Notes: generated by a model from the letters alone, not told the origin. A DNA stretch of 64,000 nt from Suillus spraguei (GCA_016800925.1 JABCPU010000077.1:62001-126000); one strand, 5' to 3'; positions 45,128-57,510 are shown, counted from the stretch's first letter. Numbers and translations are program-made.

Positions 45128-46749
45128 ATACCTTTTGTCTTCTGAACTTCAGTACATCGTTGAGCTTGGTGGTCAACAACTGCTCCCTGTCAATTTCCAC
45201 AACCACATTCCTATTTCAGAGCGCCTACAGCTCCTAAGAGACAAAGCCCACCCATGCATGGTTCAAATTTAACACTCGGCCTATCCAAACAGCCATCGTA
45301 CCAGAAGAATCATATCATAATTCGAAAATATATATCTCCAATGGCCTTTTTTACTTCTGCAATGATGGTGGTACATCAGGGGGCTTCGTCAAGATCTTTC
45401 GAATAGTACCAGAGCCTGCACACCCCACAATCGTCCGCGAATGGTCTTCAAAATCGCTGCATTCGCTCCCAAGCGCACGCAACATGAGCGTGTTCATTGA
45501 CCCAGAGCAAAACCTGATTTCTGCCATGTATGACCTTAACGGGTCGGGTGTCTATGTCAACTTTCTAGCTTTGGATGGAAGTGGCGTCCACCCCAAAGCT
45601 GCTGGAGCGACGCTTATCGTGTCCCCTTCGCTACCCGGATGCCAGAACACAGACTTTAGTTTTATTCCCCAATCTCATATGCCAGGGGAATGGAGTCTTA
45701 AGAGCCTGGGGAAGCATGTTGCTGTCCTGCACAAGCTGCGACTCGATCGTCATGCAGTAGAACTCAAGTTACAGTGGTGGATACAGATTTGGGACTGGCA
45801 ATACTCCACAATATCTAATGTGAGTGAGCCATATCAGAGTAGCTGGAGGTGCTGACACTCAATTTAGTGTGTCCTCAATGGCACACAACAATCGATTTTT
45901 GCGTTCTCGGAAGCAATAGATTACTAATTATCTGGGATGACAATATGAAACTCTATTCAATCGAGGATACGTCCCAGGCGCCACAATTGCTGGCATGTTT
46001 CCTGTTTCCTGTAAAAGTGAGCGTTATATACTGCTCCCCTTCGAGGTATGATCTTGCACATACCCAACGAACAATGTGGACCCCCGACCCTGCGCATCGA
46101 TTGCTATACCTGTCGACATTCCCTTCGAGTCCTGCTCTCCGTTTTGTTATTTCCACCAGTATTTTCTTCCAGCTCGACTTCTTTGAAGGAATGGCAATGG
46201 AAATACCATGGGAACATTGGGGTCCTTCAAATTCTCGTGTTTTCCTGGACAAGAGACATATATGGCATGGCCATTCACGGGAGTCGAGTCTTCGTCCCTG
46301 ACGAAACGCCATACAATAACCCCATGGAGTATAGATTGCAGTTGATGGACTATAGCCCATTGGCTATGAAGCACCACCAAGGTCTAGGACGAGTGGTAAG
46401 GGAGCCATCTACCGTAGATTTGGAAGGAGAGTTGATAACAACCTCCCTGCCTTATGTCGAGGCTGTTCTGACAAAGTCGTATTGCAACCTAAGGGGCTAC
46501 TTATGGTTATCGTCTGATGAAGACAAAATATATATACTTCACAGCAAAACGGAAAGTGCAGGTTCTTCCCTGTACTAAGGATGTCCGGTCTGATTTTTAA
46601 TCCACAGATCGAGATCATTGAGGTTTAGGATGTGATCCCCATTAGTTAAGATTCCGAAGCATTTCAAAATGCGCATCTGACCCTGTCAGATGAAGAAAGC
46701 ATGTAAGATATCTCTCACCTGAACACTTTGATCATCATGGCTGAAGACA

Positions 46750-46825
46750 GTGAGGTATCCACACCGGCAGGAGGAGTTGTGTCGAGCACGTCGAGCACGT
46801 GAATGCGAATACATACGTTTATCAT
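46750..46825 (-). pseudogene. 5' fragment of the HEXXH-protein gene
   Basis: ATG at 46825, then MINVCIRIHVLDVLDTTPPA and GVDTS, corresponding to residues 1-26 of the gene at 36041-37041. Similarity then stops. Confidence 0.75.
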
Positions 46826-48122
46826 TGCGAACCAAACGCGAATCAGCGCTCAGCAGTGTAGCAAAAATTCATTACTACACCGTTTCGTACCTGTACACGT
46901 TCTGATGCAAAGTGGGCAGTCAAAATAGTTCAAGCTCGGTCTTGTTAAAAAGTGATTGATTGCAAGCCTACGCGCATTCAACTTTACAATTAGTTAAAGA
47001 CAAAATCAACCTTGGAAGAGACAAAAGTTTAACGGTTCACTATTTTTTATGATACGACCTGAACGCGGTCAGAGTTCAAATGTTGACAGAACAGAGGGAA
47101 GTGGTAGGTTACAAATAGATCACTCTGCCTGCATGGGCATCACCTGGCCGCCCTTTGCAGCAGTAGGTGTAAATGTGTGCCATCGGTCGTTGAACCGCAC
47201 GTCGAGAGGGCGTCCACCATACATGTACTGCTGGAATTTTGCTACACGGTTACATTAGCGTGAGATCTAAAAAAGTAAAGCAACGACACTCACCAATAGC
47301 TGTCTCCGCCTCCTGAACCTGAGCAAACTGGACAACACCGCATCCCTTGGATCTAGCACCATCAAAGAGGATTTCAGCGAGTTCAACTTGCCCAGTAGTC
47401 TCGAACAACTCGACGAGATCTTCATTCGCGGTAGACCAAGGGAGCTAGAATGCACATCAATAATCCTGTCCGCACAGAACAATATCGAAACCACTCACAT
47501 TGCGAACCATGATTTGCTGGCTAGGCTCGGCATCGTATCCACCAGCCCCACCACTACCCGCTACACCATAGCCACTGCTCCCGTAGCCGCTCCCGTAACC
47601 ATCCATTCTCAGGCCACCGTGAGCAGCAGGCTGGTCAGGACCGGAGTAGTCTGCGTACAAGTCTTGATTCGAGAAATCCCGAGCAGGACCAGAGGGCGCG
47701 AACCCGCCGCGGTAGCTACCACGCAGACTACCTCTGAGGCCACCACGCATACCACGACCACCATAGCCGCCGCCACCCCGGAAAGGGCTACCACGGAACG
47801 AGCCTGGGCCAGAAAGACCGGCATACCGGTCCTAACATATTGTCAGCATCGCATGTGAGATAGTGACACTTCCAACTCACCTCCCGGACCTCAAGTGTCC
47901 GACCATACCAGTCAAAGCCATGGTACATACCTGCACGACAGGGTTGGTCGCGTATATAAAAATATGGATACACGCACCGATGGCTTGCTTGGCATCAGCC
48001 GCAGTTTCGAAGACTACAGTTCCGGAGCCCTTGGGACGCCCGTCCGCACCAATGTTAATATCAGCCCGAATAATATTACCAGCCGAACGGAACAAATCCT
48101 TTAGGTCCTGCCAACCAGCCTG
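46750..48122. repeat. Segmental direct duplication, right copy
   Basis: Partner of 36966-38310, about 9.8 kb away. Each copy keeps one whole gene: HEXXH on the left, GBP2-like on the right. Confidence 0.9.
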
Positions 48123-49481
48123 ATATGGTAGCTTTGCGGATGTTTCAGTATGGACAACAGACGGCAGAAAAATACACCTACATTGCCAACATACAACTGA
48201 TTGCCGGGGTTGTTGTGAGTTCCAAAATAATTATGATGGGGCGGACGTGGAGGTGGCTGCGCGTGCAATCCTTGCCCTGCCATCGCCATTCCAATTTTGC
48301 CTGGGACAGGTGTAGCGCCAAAGCGCGATTCATTCTCCCGGTCCTGTTTTACAGCGTGGGTATAGCACCAACCAGACAAGGAAGTCGTACCTCGCGAATA
48401 AATACAGGGCGACCGAGCATGGCCACTTCGGAGAGTTCGCGGATGGCGCGCTGCGCATCCTCAGGCGAAGCAAATTCGACAATGCTGGAGTGATGAGTCA
48501 GTTATGATTGTGGGGAATATCGGAAAAGTCATTTACCCGCAGCCTTTGGACACTCCCGTCGGCGTGACGAGTACTTCGGCGAATAGAACCTCACCAGCTA
48601 TCAATCCCCAAAAGAAAACTCCCATCAATATCCTCTCAATCCAACCATCCATCAATCGAAAAGCCAAGGAAATAAACCGGCCAGGGCACCACACCACTCT
48701 CCCTCATCAGCTCACACTCGCCAGCACCAGCTGCCTTCTGAGCCTCAGTAGAACGGGTTTACAAAGTGGCCACACCCCGCCTCTCTCCCCAATCAAAGAA
48801 AAATCTAAATTCCCCAACCCACCTCCCCTCATGAATTCCATTAGGTCACGGTACTTGACGTCATAACTGAGATTGCCGACATAGACCCGGTTCTCTCTCT
48901 TGCTGATCTTGGCAAATTCCACGGCTTCTTCGTGAGTTGCATTCATGGGCCCGCCAAGGGAGCGAGGGAACGGATCAGCGGGCTTACGGTCGCCACGCTC
49001 ACGGCTGCGGGAGCGCGAGGGCGTCCGACTACGACTGTGAGAGCGCGAACGGCGTGAATGCCTGCGGTCACGAGGCGAAGCTGAACGACGCCTCGGGGAC
49101 CGGGAACGTGTCCTACTGCGTGAGCGCTTCCGGCGCTAGAAGAAGTTAATGTCAGGATTGTAAAGACGAGTGGTGACAAGCGACTCACATCTCCATTCCG
49201 TCTGTCGTCTGGTTCCCAGTGGTCAGTCCGGCTCCTACCGCCGCGACCTGACGACGAGTGGGAAATGAGGTTTTGTATGCCAGGCCAAGGAATGCTACGC
49301 ACCTGTGTCCCTCCTGTCACGCTCACGGTCCCTGTCGCGGTCCCTCCTATCGCGATCCCTGTCACGGTCTCTGTCGCGCTCTCTCTCTCTTTCACGGTCC
49401 TTGTCGCGGTCGAACTCGCGGTCCTCTCTCCCTGTCGCGCTTATCGTCGATCTCGTCCTTATTTTTCATGTCCACGTCCAT
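47120..49481 (-). CDS. GBP2: GBP2/HRB1-like RNA-binding protein with RS/RD-rich N-terminus and three RRMs
   Basis: Shuttling SR-like protein of the type that binds nuclear mRNA with the TREX complex and monitors splicing before export. Starts MDVDMKNKDEIDDKRD at 49481. A dense Arg-Asp/Arg-Glu repeat (about 49310-49440) and an RS region (SRSHSRSRTPSRSRSRE, about 49000-49080) precede RRM1 (RVYVGNLSYDVKYRDLMEF, then SKGCGIVEFAS). RRM2 follows (QLYVGN; GSGTVVFETAADAKQAIG), then an RGG/Gly-Tyr-rich linker and RRM3 (IMVRN; SKGCGVVQFAQVQEAETAI). It ends MPMQAE, TGA at 47120. RNP1/RNP2 motifs are intact in all three RRMs, and there are at least seven introns. The 3' half has a truncated duplicate at 37340-38310. 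S. cerevisiae Gbp2, Hrb1 and Npl3 are the closest named proteins; orthology is inferred from architecture. Confidence 0.87.
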
Positions 49482-49863
49482 TTCTGCAGCGTTGGACAAA
49501 GCAAATATGAAGCAGGAAAGGAGGAAAAAACAGAGGAGGAAGGGAAAAGACGGAACAGCAAGTAGAAAAGGAGACGAAGAGGTTTGTAATTTTGCGTTGC
49601 CGATCAGCTGACTCACGGCGGTCGATGAATCGGAGATTGAATAAAGAAGACTTTTGGCCACGTACTAATAACTAGTAATTAAACTTGTATAATTTACTAA
49701 CAGTCTTGGTCCTTTTTATCCTTCCAAGCTCGAGAACAGTTCTTATGATTTTTATGCGTAGAGCTAAACGAGTGACTGTCTACGACTATGAATACACAAA
49801 ACACTGAAAACCTAGATCAGTCAATGATACACAGATCAAGTAGATGATCACTGACCATACGTC

Positions 49864-51479
49864 TCACTCTGGTCTCAAGCTTGCCTCGGGGGACACATAG
49901 TCATCCGCCCTTGCGACGACTACAAACGCAGTCACAAGGGCAGAGAACGCAAGCATCAAGGAGCTTGCGCTCAACACAGCATTCCTAGCACTGGACACCC
50001 CAGTCATCAGGGAGACGACAACAAACACGTTTAAGGGAACCCGGAACAGGGAACTCAGCTACATCATTTGGATCAGCGCTTTCCTTCTATGATAATAAGA
50101 GGCAGCGTACTGTTGCTCGGTGCTCGTTTGAAATTAAAGTTCCCCTCAACATCCCTTGCACAGGATAATACATCCCCACGCACGCTTCGAATGCGCAGAA
50201 CGCCCAGAACCTGACGCGCTCACTATCGCTTCTTATACTTGTTGCTAGCGCGAGGGCAGCAAATGCACAAACCAAGCTACTGAGCTTTGCATGGAGCGTC
50301 AGACCGCCGGATTGAGCGGTGACAGCACTGTAGAGGAGGGATCCGAGCATCATAGATATCATGAACGAGGAGAAGATGTAGCCCAGCGGGAGTGCAACGG
50401 TGGGAAAGGTTGGCGAGGCTTCCTGAAGAGATGGTACCCAGAGGAAGACAAAGAGGTACATAGAACCCTCAAAACAAGTTTGGGTTAAGCCAACGACGAG
50501 TAGCATAGGATCTAAAATCACATTCATGACCTGAATATCATAACAACAGGAAGCAAGCCGGACTCACCATCTCTGACAATGCGCCATGCTTGCCCCAGTC
50601 TTTTTAATTGGAATAAATCCTTGCCGGGTGTTGTTCCGGCGCCGCCAAAGTTCTCCCCCCAGCTTGAACGGATCACCAGGTGAGCTAACAACAACAAGAT
50701 TCCACTGGCAACGAAAGGGGATGTAAACGAGTTTGTTAAGGTGACTAGTTGATTGCTTGCAACGCCGGCGCCCGTTGCAACAAAACCATTCACGAGCGTG
50801 GCGCGACCGAATATTGTGGAAAGATCCGTTGAAGGGAGGGCTAGTGCTCCAGCAGAGCTCACCAGCCAGGACTCGAACGCAGAGTAGAGGATTGATGTTG
50901 AGATACCCCCGCATACACGTCCAAGGAGAAGAATAGGCAAGTAGGGAATGGTTATGCAACAGCACGTGAATATATACGTTAGGCAAAAAGCAAGACAGAG
51001 CTTTTTGCGTCCGCTACGGTACCGGAGTCAAACGCCTTCGTAGTGGTAAAGAGGGCATGTGTGACTTACTGTTGATCAGCCCAAACACCTACTAAGGGTG
51101 CAGTGAGCCCTGCGGACATGAAACCTGTGACAAAAAGGACTGCAACCATTCTTTCGGAGAGACCATACTGTTCTCGGTACAACGAGTACACATATGGTCC
51201 CTGGAGCCAATCAGCACCTGGATAAGTTCATGACCATGCGATACCCATGCCCAGGGGATAATGCATACCCATTACAATCGCATAGACAATGAGATACTGC
51301 CTTGTTAGCGTGGCTAAGGAGTTGTGTGATGCGGTCGGTTCCCCATTTTCCAAGCGCTCGGCGGTGTGCAGGTCTTTCTCCTTCAAATCTTTTCGTTGTG
51401 AGAGATGGCGCTCAAGGAGGAGAAAGATGAGACAGAAGGAGACAAGAAAAATAAGTTGGAGTTCATAGAATCCAACCAT
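49864..51479 (-). CDS. MFS transporter of the MFSD5 / molybdate-anion transporter family
   Basis: Multi-pass membrane protein. Starts MVGFYELQLIFLVSF at 51479. Later exons carry DWLQGPYVYSLYREQYGLSE, LFVTGFMSAGLTAPLVGVWAD, GRKKLCLAFC, LLGRVCGGISTSILYSAFESW, STIFGRATLVNGFVATGAG, and FEGSMYLFVFLWVPSL with YYPVQGMLRGT. These are the characteristic segments of the MFSD5 (Mot2-type) family, whose Chlamydomonas and human members move molybdate. It ends SLRPE, TGA at 49864. Four or more introns. The frame is intact; molybdate transport is inferred from the family only. Confidence 0.9.
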
Positions 51480-53394
51480 GCCAGGCGGTTCCTCAAACGA
51501 CGAAAGTGGGACTTGGCGGATCCACTAGGGGCTGGAATAGATCAGGAATGATGTAAATGTAATGAAGGACGAAGATTTCTGTTGAAAAGGAAAGTTGTGT
51601 GAAATGTAATACCCATGCACCCCACAATCGTTTCAGAATTCACATAGATAAATGTGGACCACGTCGCTTCGGCATCCTCCAACTCGCTAGGCCGCACAAT
51701 AAGCACAGCTTTCAACAAAGAGTCAAGTCAGACAAGTACTGCTGCCGAATTTGTAACGAATATCAGTCTAGTCTAGGCTACCGGCACTCGATTCTGAGCC
51801 GGAAGCCTCATGAGGGACTGAGGCCCCCAAATGACGGATGCCTTTAAACTTGGTGAGCTTTCCCCATTTCTAGTTTGACGGAGCCCCCTGGCATTTGAAT
51901 CTAGAACGTAGACTAGGGGTAGATGATGGTAGGTCGTCGCTAATCTAATGCCAGTGAAGCCAGGCCTATGTACTAGTCACCCTGGCAAGCCAGCGCCACC
52001 CACGTCCAAGTACTTACTTACTGGCAATCCAACACCCTTAGAACTGTAACTTTCTCCAAGAAATCGCGGTCAGGCCCAGGCCTCTCGATCGCGACCTCCC
52101 GCACTCTCCGTATCTCCAAGTTCCTCTCTCCCCGTGCTGGGCCTGTTCTGGCTCCCTCGTCATCCTGCACGATGAACTTTTGATCAATAGCAAACTCGTG
52201 CACACCTACCAACTCCCTTGCACTGCTTCCCACGCTCCCACCTAGCATTCTTCTATGCCCGACCGTCGCTCCCCGCACCCTTGAAAGACGTCCGTACTTG
52301 ATCCACACTCGGCATTAGCATCGCCAATATCAACAAACACGATCTTCGGCATCTCCATCATCCATGTCCTTAGCGCATAAAGTATTGTCTTATCCCATCG
52401 AAGGTCTCCCTCGGAGCTATTGGATATCTACGCCACCATCTCTTGTACTCGTAATAGATCGAGGGCAATGCTCATCACAGGACATGTCCGTGGCTCGCCC
52501 TAGCTGGCGTGACACCATTATCTACATACAAGATCCTTAAAGTCTGTCTGCCCGAATGGGTCCACAGTGTGTAATCCCCCTGGAGTCCTGTCCAGACTGG
52601 CTTTATTGAACTTTGATCCTAGGCACAAAAACACCGCGACGGTGTGGGATATCATGAGCCACGGCACCATCCTTATCTACTGTTTCGGACAGTATGATAT
52701 GGATGCGTATTTTAGATCCGTATCGATTGCAGGCGGAGTGCCTTCGTTCCGTATCTTCTCATCGTACTGGGGGATGCGCTGGATCTGTCTAGATGAAGAA
52801 CCGCTATCGACGCGGCTGCCGTGGTGGCCCGGCGTATCAGTCGGATCCCAGCATCGGCACTAATATCTAACTGCGTACGGCTTGTCGCTAACGAATCAAA
52901 TATGGTGGTGATGTTTCAACTTCATCCAGCACGAAAAACGCGTGCTAACTTCCAAGTTAAGGAGCGGGCGCCTTATCGAGGTCTGGACCATGCCCGGAAT
53001 AGATACGAATAGGAACGAGTTTGTTATTTACGTCCTGTGCGGGCCCCTGAATTGTGTTAGCGTTAGACTAAGCTTATAGGCCAAAGTGTCGGTGCCACTT
53101 CCATGATCGCAAATAAAGTGACACCCAATACTCGCTTGTGGTTCCACTTCCGAACAGCGTTTGAAAGTTCCAGAAGACCACTGATTTTATCATGCACAAG
53201 TGTAAGACACCACAAAGTCTCAGCGATGGATCAGTATGCACGTATACAAACTCGCCCGCCCCGTCAACAAAGAAACGTAAAAAAGATCCAGGTTTCGCAG
53301 CAAATAAGATCAAAAATATCCACACAAAATCTGACATCTGACATTCAGCTATCAAGGAATCATGATGAACACAGCGAAGCGTACCGCATCCAGA
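51480..53394. other. Long gene-poor interval (~1.9 kb)
   Basis: No gene supported. The minus-strand frame 52308-52018 and the plus-strand frames at 52567-52863 and 53103-53408 are short, have no splice continuation and no recognisable motifs. The interval is not repetitive within this window. Confidence 0.45.
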
Positions 53395-55650
53395 TTATAG
53401 CTTTGTAATCAACAACCCGAGAACGACGACTAAGATCGTGCTCGGTGGGGTGATAATGCAATACGACCAGAAAATCGTCCGTGATATTAGCCTCTCAAAT
53501 GAGTCGTTCGAGGCTGCTTGCGTTATCTGTTCAACACGCAAGCATAAGTCAATCGCGATAATCTAGTATGGGGTACCTCAACGCACCTGCGCGAGTGTCA
53601 GAGCTGGTGGGCTTGCTATCAAAGCACATTCGACACCACGAACACAGGGCTATTGAAAAGCAGTATATCAGCAATTATCTATGAAATGATTCAAGGCACT
53701 TACTCCGCAAATATATCGTGGACATCAAACATCGCAAGAACCGCCAACACAGGAAGCATCACAGCCGGGACGACGATCATCCTCGCAAGGACCGCCACGA
53801 ACACTGTCTTGCTTTCCCCACACATCTGGGGCTGCGGCTGTGTCCGTTTGAGTGCCAGCATCTCCTGGAAGGTACTGAGCAGTGAGGTGCGAGACTTGTC
53901 CTGCACAAGGTCCCGCCTTGTCTCGTTGGTCTCGGAGTTCATCAGGTCTTCATCTTGCACGTTATCCTCGGGAGGTTCGGAATAGAAGTATGCTCCAAGC
54001 ACTACAAGTGTCAGTGGTATACTGCAGTTGCCTGCAGCACCAAGCGCGCCTTTGACAGGTTGCATGCGTTCAAGTGCAGATTGGAGTGACGGAATACATG
54101 CGACGAAGAGACTAAGGAGGGAGGCCCATAGGGGCATCGTCATGAACGCATTGACACGGCGCCATCCGTTTTTAGTGTACTTCCAGGCGTGCCGGAGACC
54201 AGTGTGCAGTCTCTTATGGTGTCGACGGTGCCGGAAAGCTTCACTTGTAACTTGTGCCCCATCTTCTATCTCGTCCTCCGAGTCTGCGGGCGTGACACTG
54301 TTCGAGACCAAAGCTGCTTGTTCCCGCACAGGTGAATTTGGGAAGGAGTGGTATATAGCTGTGTTCTGTGCTAGGTGCGGGGAGCGTGGATGAGAAAGTA
54401 AAGGCGAGTGTTCAAGTGCGCGAGATACCGAGGGGTGCGGACGCAGCTGTCGGTATATACGGCCTGAAGGCTCTGGGATGAAGGAAGGAACTTCACACGC
54501 TGTATCTTGATCACTGACATCTGCATCATCAAGAGACGAAGTTACGAATACGGGTTGGGCATGGGCCTGTGTTTGCCGGTGATGTGAAGGCTGCGTTTGC
54601 CAGTGATGAGAAGGGCTCGTGGGCCGGAACCTGGATGAACCATGATGCTCGCTGAGTGTTGTCTCATCTGATATTGATGTATTATCAGCGCATGGGGCTC
54701 CCTCGGCATCGTATGGCATATCCGGAAGTAGGGGCGAGTGGGGAGAGGTTGGTGTAGGCGGGGCGTCCACAGAGGATAGCAAACGGACACCGTAGCTCCA
54801 GCGAAGCTGTAAGCAATATAAATAAACAATTTTACAAAAGGGTACGGAACAAGATCAAGAAGTGGCTTGGGAGCTTCGTTAGAAAGCCAATGCCGACGTA
54901 GAAAAGAAATCGATAGACGAAATATAATGCAACGCACCATCATTCCGAGAGTGCTATAGAGTACCAGGTAGGTGAGTGCGCGACCCAGCATCGCGTTTTT
55001 GTTGTCATCCGGGGTCCATTTCAGGCCATGTACACTGACCACAAGACTCTGCATGAGAGCGATAGGTAGCGAGTTCGAATTCATAAACATCGAAGCTGCG
55101 ACAGCGAAGTTGCTAGAAATAGCAATGATGTGAGAACAGGGGACAGATAACAGGTCAGGGAGCATGAATGAAGAAAAAACACACCGATGGGATTTCTTCA
55201 GTCTGAACATCCTCGAAAGGACACTTGCCACGAGTGCAGAGAAAATTGTGACGCTATAAAGAAGATTGGGATAACCCATAGTTCCTTGAGTTTTGCTGTG
55301 GCAGGTTAGTATCATGCTGACGGATAAAATATGAAGCGCACCTGGACTTAAGAAGAAAGCGACTTTGGAAAACAACAGAGCAGGCGTGAAGAGGGAGATG
55401 TTGATATGGTTAATCACCTGGATTTTGGATAAGTAAGATTGAAAACGAAAATACAGGGAAAAACGAACGCGTTGAGTGGGTTTGTCAATAATCCGACGCC
55501 ATGCGAGTATGTATCCTGCGAGACATAGCAAAAATACCTCTAAAATTGACTAAGAAGCAACGACATCAACGGACAGCAAGGCGCTGATTGTTTCCAAAAG
55601 CGTACCTGAAATACAGTAGATAGCAGAGGCCATATGGGAGTGTTGTCCAT
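53395..55650 (-). CDS. PIN-like / auxin efflux carrier family membrane transporter
   Basis: Membrane transport protein of the Mem_trans family (fungal Ecm3/YLR152C-like), probably in the ER or vacuolar membrane. Starts at 55650 (MDNTPIWPLLSTVFQ, intron, SILEVFLLCLAGYIL). The first membrane bundle includes NHINISLFTPALLFSKVAFFLSP and NFAVAASMFMNSNSLPIALMQSL, the family's conserved Asn-containing half-repeat. A long hydrophilic Ser/Pro/His-rich loop (about 54200-54780; duplicate SHHWQTQ/SHHRQTQ) links to the C-terminal helices (MPLWASLLSLFVACIPSLQ, AAGNCSIPLTLVVLGAYF, ARMIVVPAVMLPVLAVL). It ends IITPPSTILVVVLGLL, then ITKL, with TAA at 53395. Six or so introns; no disruption. Fungal members are not proven to carry auxin. 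Confidence 0.9.
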
Positions 55651-55909
55651 GATGGGGAATGGTTTCAAATGACCAGAAGGAAGGAGATTAAATAGTTTGC
55701 TGTGGTCAGTGAAACGCGCAGTACTGCCACTAGTTGCTGGCCAAATTCTTGGCTACCGCTTGGCTGCTGCTTGGCTGCTGCTTGGCGCTGCTTGGCTGGG
55801 TCAACGTGTGGATTCCGGACTCCGTTCCACCTTCCTTTCCTGGACCGTTCGTAATCTCCTCGGATACAATTTCAGCCGCCAGCGCCAATCGCCTCTATTA
55901 CATACCACA
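55651..55909. promoter_or_regulatory. Divergent promoter between PIN-like gene and PCMT; GCTTGGCTGCT repeats
   Basis: 259 bp between the two ATGs. Holds a short tandem array (four partial GCTTGGCTGCT units, about 55758-55800). The plus strand is open in frame with the PCMT ATG for ~70 codons back to 55697 but contains no ATG. Confidence 0.5.
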
Positions 55910-56792
55910 ATGGCTTGGCGCTGTTCTGGTCGCACCAATGCAGACCTCATCGCAAACATGCACACTGCACGAATTATCACTTCAGATAAAGTAGTACAGG
56001 TCAGTTCACACTACTCATCACTTCTCTTCTCCAACCTGGCTCGTAACAGGCAATGTCAAAAGTTGACCGTATCAATTATGTTACACACAAATCGGAAGCA
56101 TATCAGGACTCGCCTCAGTGCGCATCTGCTCTCCGAGCCTTACTACTAATAGTAAGTTCTCTTGTTCTACAGATCCATTGGGTATGGTGCCACCATATCT
56201 GCACCACACATGGCAAGTTCTTCGTATTTCTTTTTCATTGATTCTAACGTACCTTTATAGCACGCTCACGCAATCGAGCACCTTCTCGACTTTCTTGGCC
56301 CGGGAAACCGCGTTCTTGATGTCGGAAGTGGCTCCGGCTACCTTTGTGCCGTACTCCATCACCTTGTCCCCGGCGGCGTTGTCGTGGGCATCGATCATAT
56401 CCCCGAACTCGTTGATTGGTCAAAGCGTAATCTCAGTCAAGATGGGCTAGACTCCGCTCTCGACAAAACCGAGATTGTTATCGTCACCGGCGATGGTCGT
56501 CAAGGATATACCGACTTTGCCAAATACGATGCAATTCATGTTGGTGCCGCTGCCCCGACGATCCCACAGCAGCTAGTAGATCAGCTCAAGAGTCCTGGGC
56601 GCATGTTCATACCAGTTGGCACATTTTCTCAACAGATCATCCAAGTCGACAAGGACGAGAATGGTAAAGTCACAAAGAAGAATCTGATGGGGGTCATGGT
56701 AGGCTTCCAAAAATTATATATCTAATCCGTCGTTGATCTCTGGGAAGTATGTCCCCCTTACGGATGCAGAGAGACAACAGAGAGGCTATTGA
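55910..56792 (+). CDS. Protein-L-isoaspartate O-methyltransferase
   Basis: Repairs damaged proteins by methylating L-isoaspartyl residues with SAM, in the cytosol. Five exons: 55910-55999, 56050-56117, 56173-56212, 56261-56698 and 56748-56792, giving 226 residues, the usual length. Motifs: VVQAMSKVDR, the conserved SIGYGATISAPHMHAHAIEH, the SAM-binding LDVGSGSGYLCA, VVGIDHIPELV, DAIHVGAAAPTIP and GRMFIPVG; C-terminus YVPLTDAERQQRGY. Intron 3 (56213-56260) splits PHM from HAHA and needs donor GCAAGT with TATAG acceptor, a GC-AG intron. The frame is intact. Confidence 0.95.
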
Positions 56793-56960
56793 AGAGGCCT
56801 AGGATTAAAGGAGATCCACTCAAACGAATCAAGTGCCGTTGTTTTGTGTTCGCTTTCGACTAATCATCAAGTTGTATCAGTATCAATCACGATCCATTAC
56901 ATTAACCGTGCGTTTTTGTTCACCTTGTCCCATCAGGAAAGACGGACCCAATCCACCAAT

Positions 56961-57215
56961 ATGTCGTCGGAACCTGCAGGTGAACGAAGATATTACGCCA
57001 TGGTTGCGTCGTGCAACGCTCGGAATCGCTGTGGTATCAACGGTGTTTTGGGGAGTTTGTCTTCAGTCTCTGGTATTTATACATGGGCTACTGCTAAAGC
57101 TATGTCAAGTACTATTCCCAGAGCGGCGCTAGTGCTTCTTCGATGGATCCACCAACGTCCCATGCTCAACGCTCAGCTCTTACATGATACAAGGTCCTTT
57201 CACATCACCAAGTAG
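56961..57215 (+). CDS. Doubtful small ORF downstream of PCMT
   Basis: ATG at 56961 opens an 85-codon frame (MSSEPAGERRYYAMV...). A different frame over the same DNA reads NEDITPWLRRATLGIAVVST and then FWGVCLQSLVFIHGLLL, a good membrane helix, and could be joined by splicing at GCAG|GTGAAC-type sites. A small tail-anchored or mitochondrial protein is possible, but I cannot decide between frames. Confidence 0.28.
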   Translation: MSSEPAGERRYYAMVASCNARNRCGINGVLGSLSSVSGIYTWATAKAMSSTIPRAALVLLRWIHQRPMLNAQLLHDTRSFHITK

Positions 57216-57510
57216 CACAAGGTGCATATTTCAGGGGTGCTGAGGGTAAACATATACCAGCCGGCTTTCTAGTTTTCGTGCGAACGAGATAAGCCAGTTA
57301 AGGAATTTTCCAATACCATGTTGAACAGGCAATACAACTACCTGTTATTTCGGGAGTGACCTAAACAAAATCAACGATTACACTCGACACCCGAAAACTC
57401 GGCGCAAACCAGGGTCCCGGCGTACTAGATATCCAGACGTACAAGTACAGCGGTATGGGATACAAACATAAATCATAATAGATACTGTACTCTCATAGAT
57501 AACGGAAATT

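Larger units (their letters stand above)
39629..46628 (+). pseudogene. F-box gene (copy B) split by retrotransposon insertion
   Basis: Exon 1 (MDQNMKLQFLSLAEDIHVYI, then LTFLPYRDILRCTS) and the start of exon 2 (VCKDLRQT) lie before the insertion. The gene resumes at 45123 with SSELQYIVELGGQQLLPV and continues collinear with copy A (29110-30865) to a final exon ending IEIIEV with TAG at 46628. The 5.3-kb chromovirus sits inside exon 2 just after RQT. Independently, a 4-bp duplication (CATGCATG, about 45253-45260) shifts the frame inside the conserved KAHAWFKF block. The gene is therefore doubly dead, unless the 4-bp repeat is a sequence error. Confidence 0.88.

Noticed and set aside
49305..49565. 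Plus-strand Ser/Arg-repeat frame
   Set aside because: It is the antisense of the Arg-Asp repeat of the GBP2-like gene; the minus strand has the RRMs and proper splice sites.
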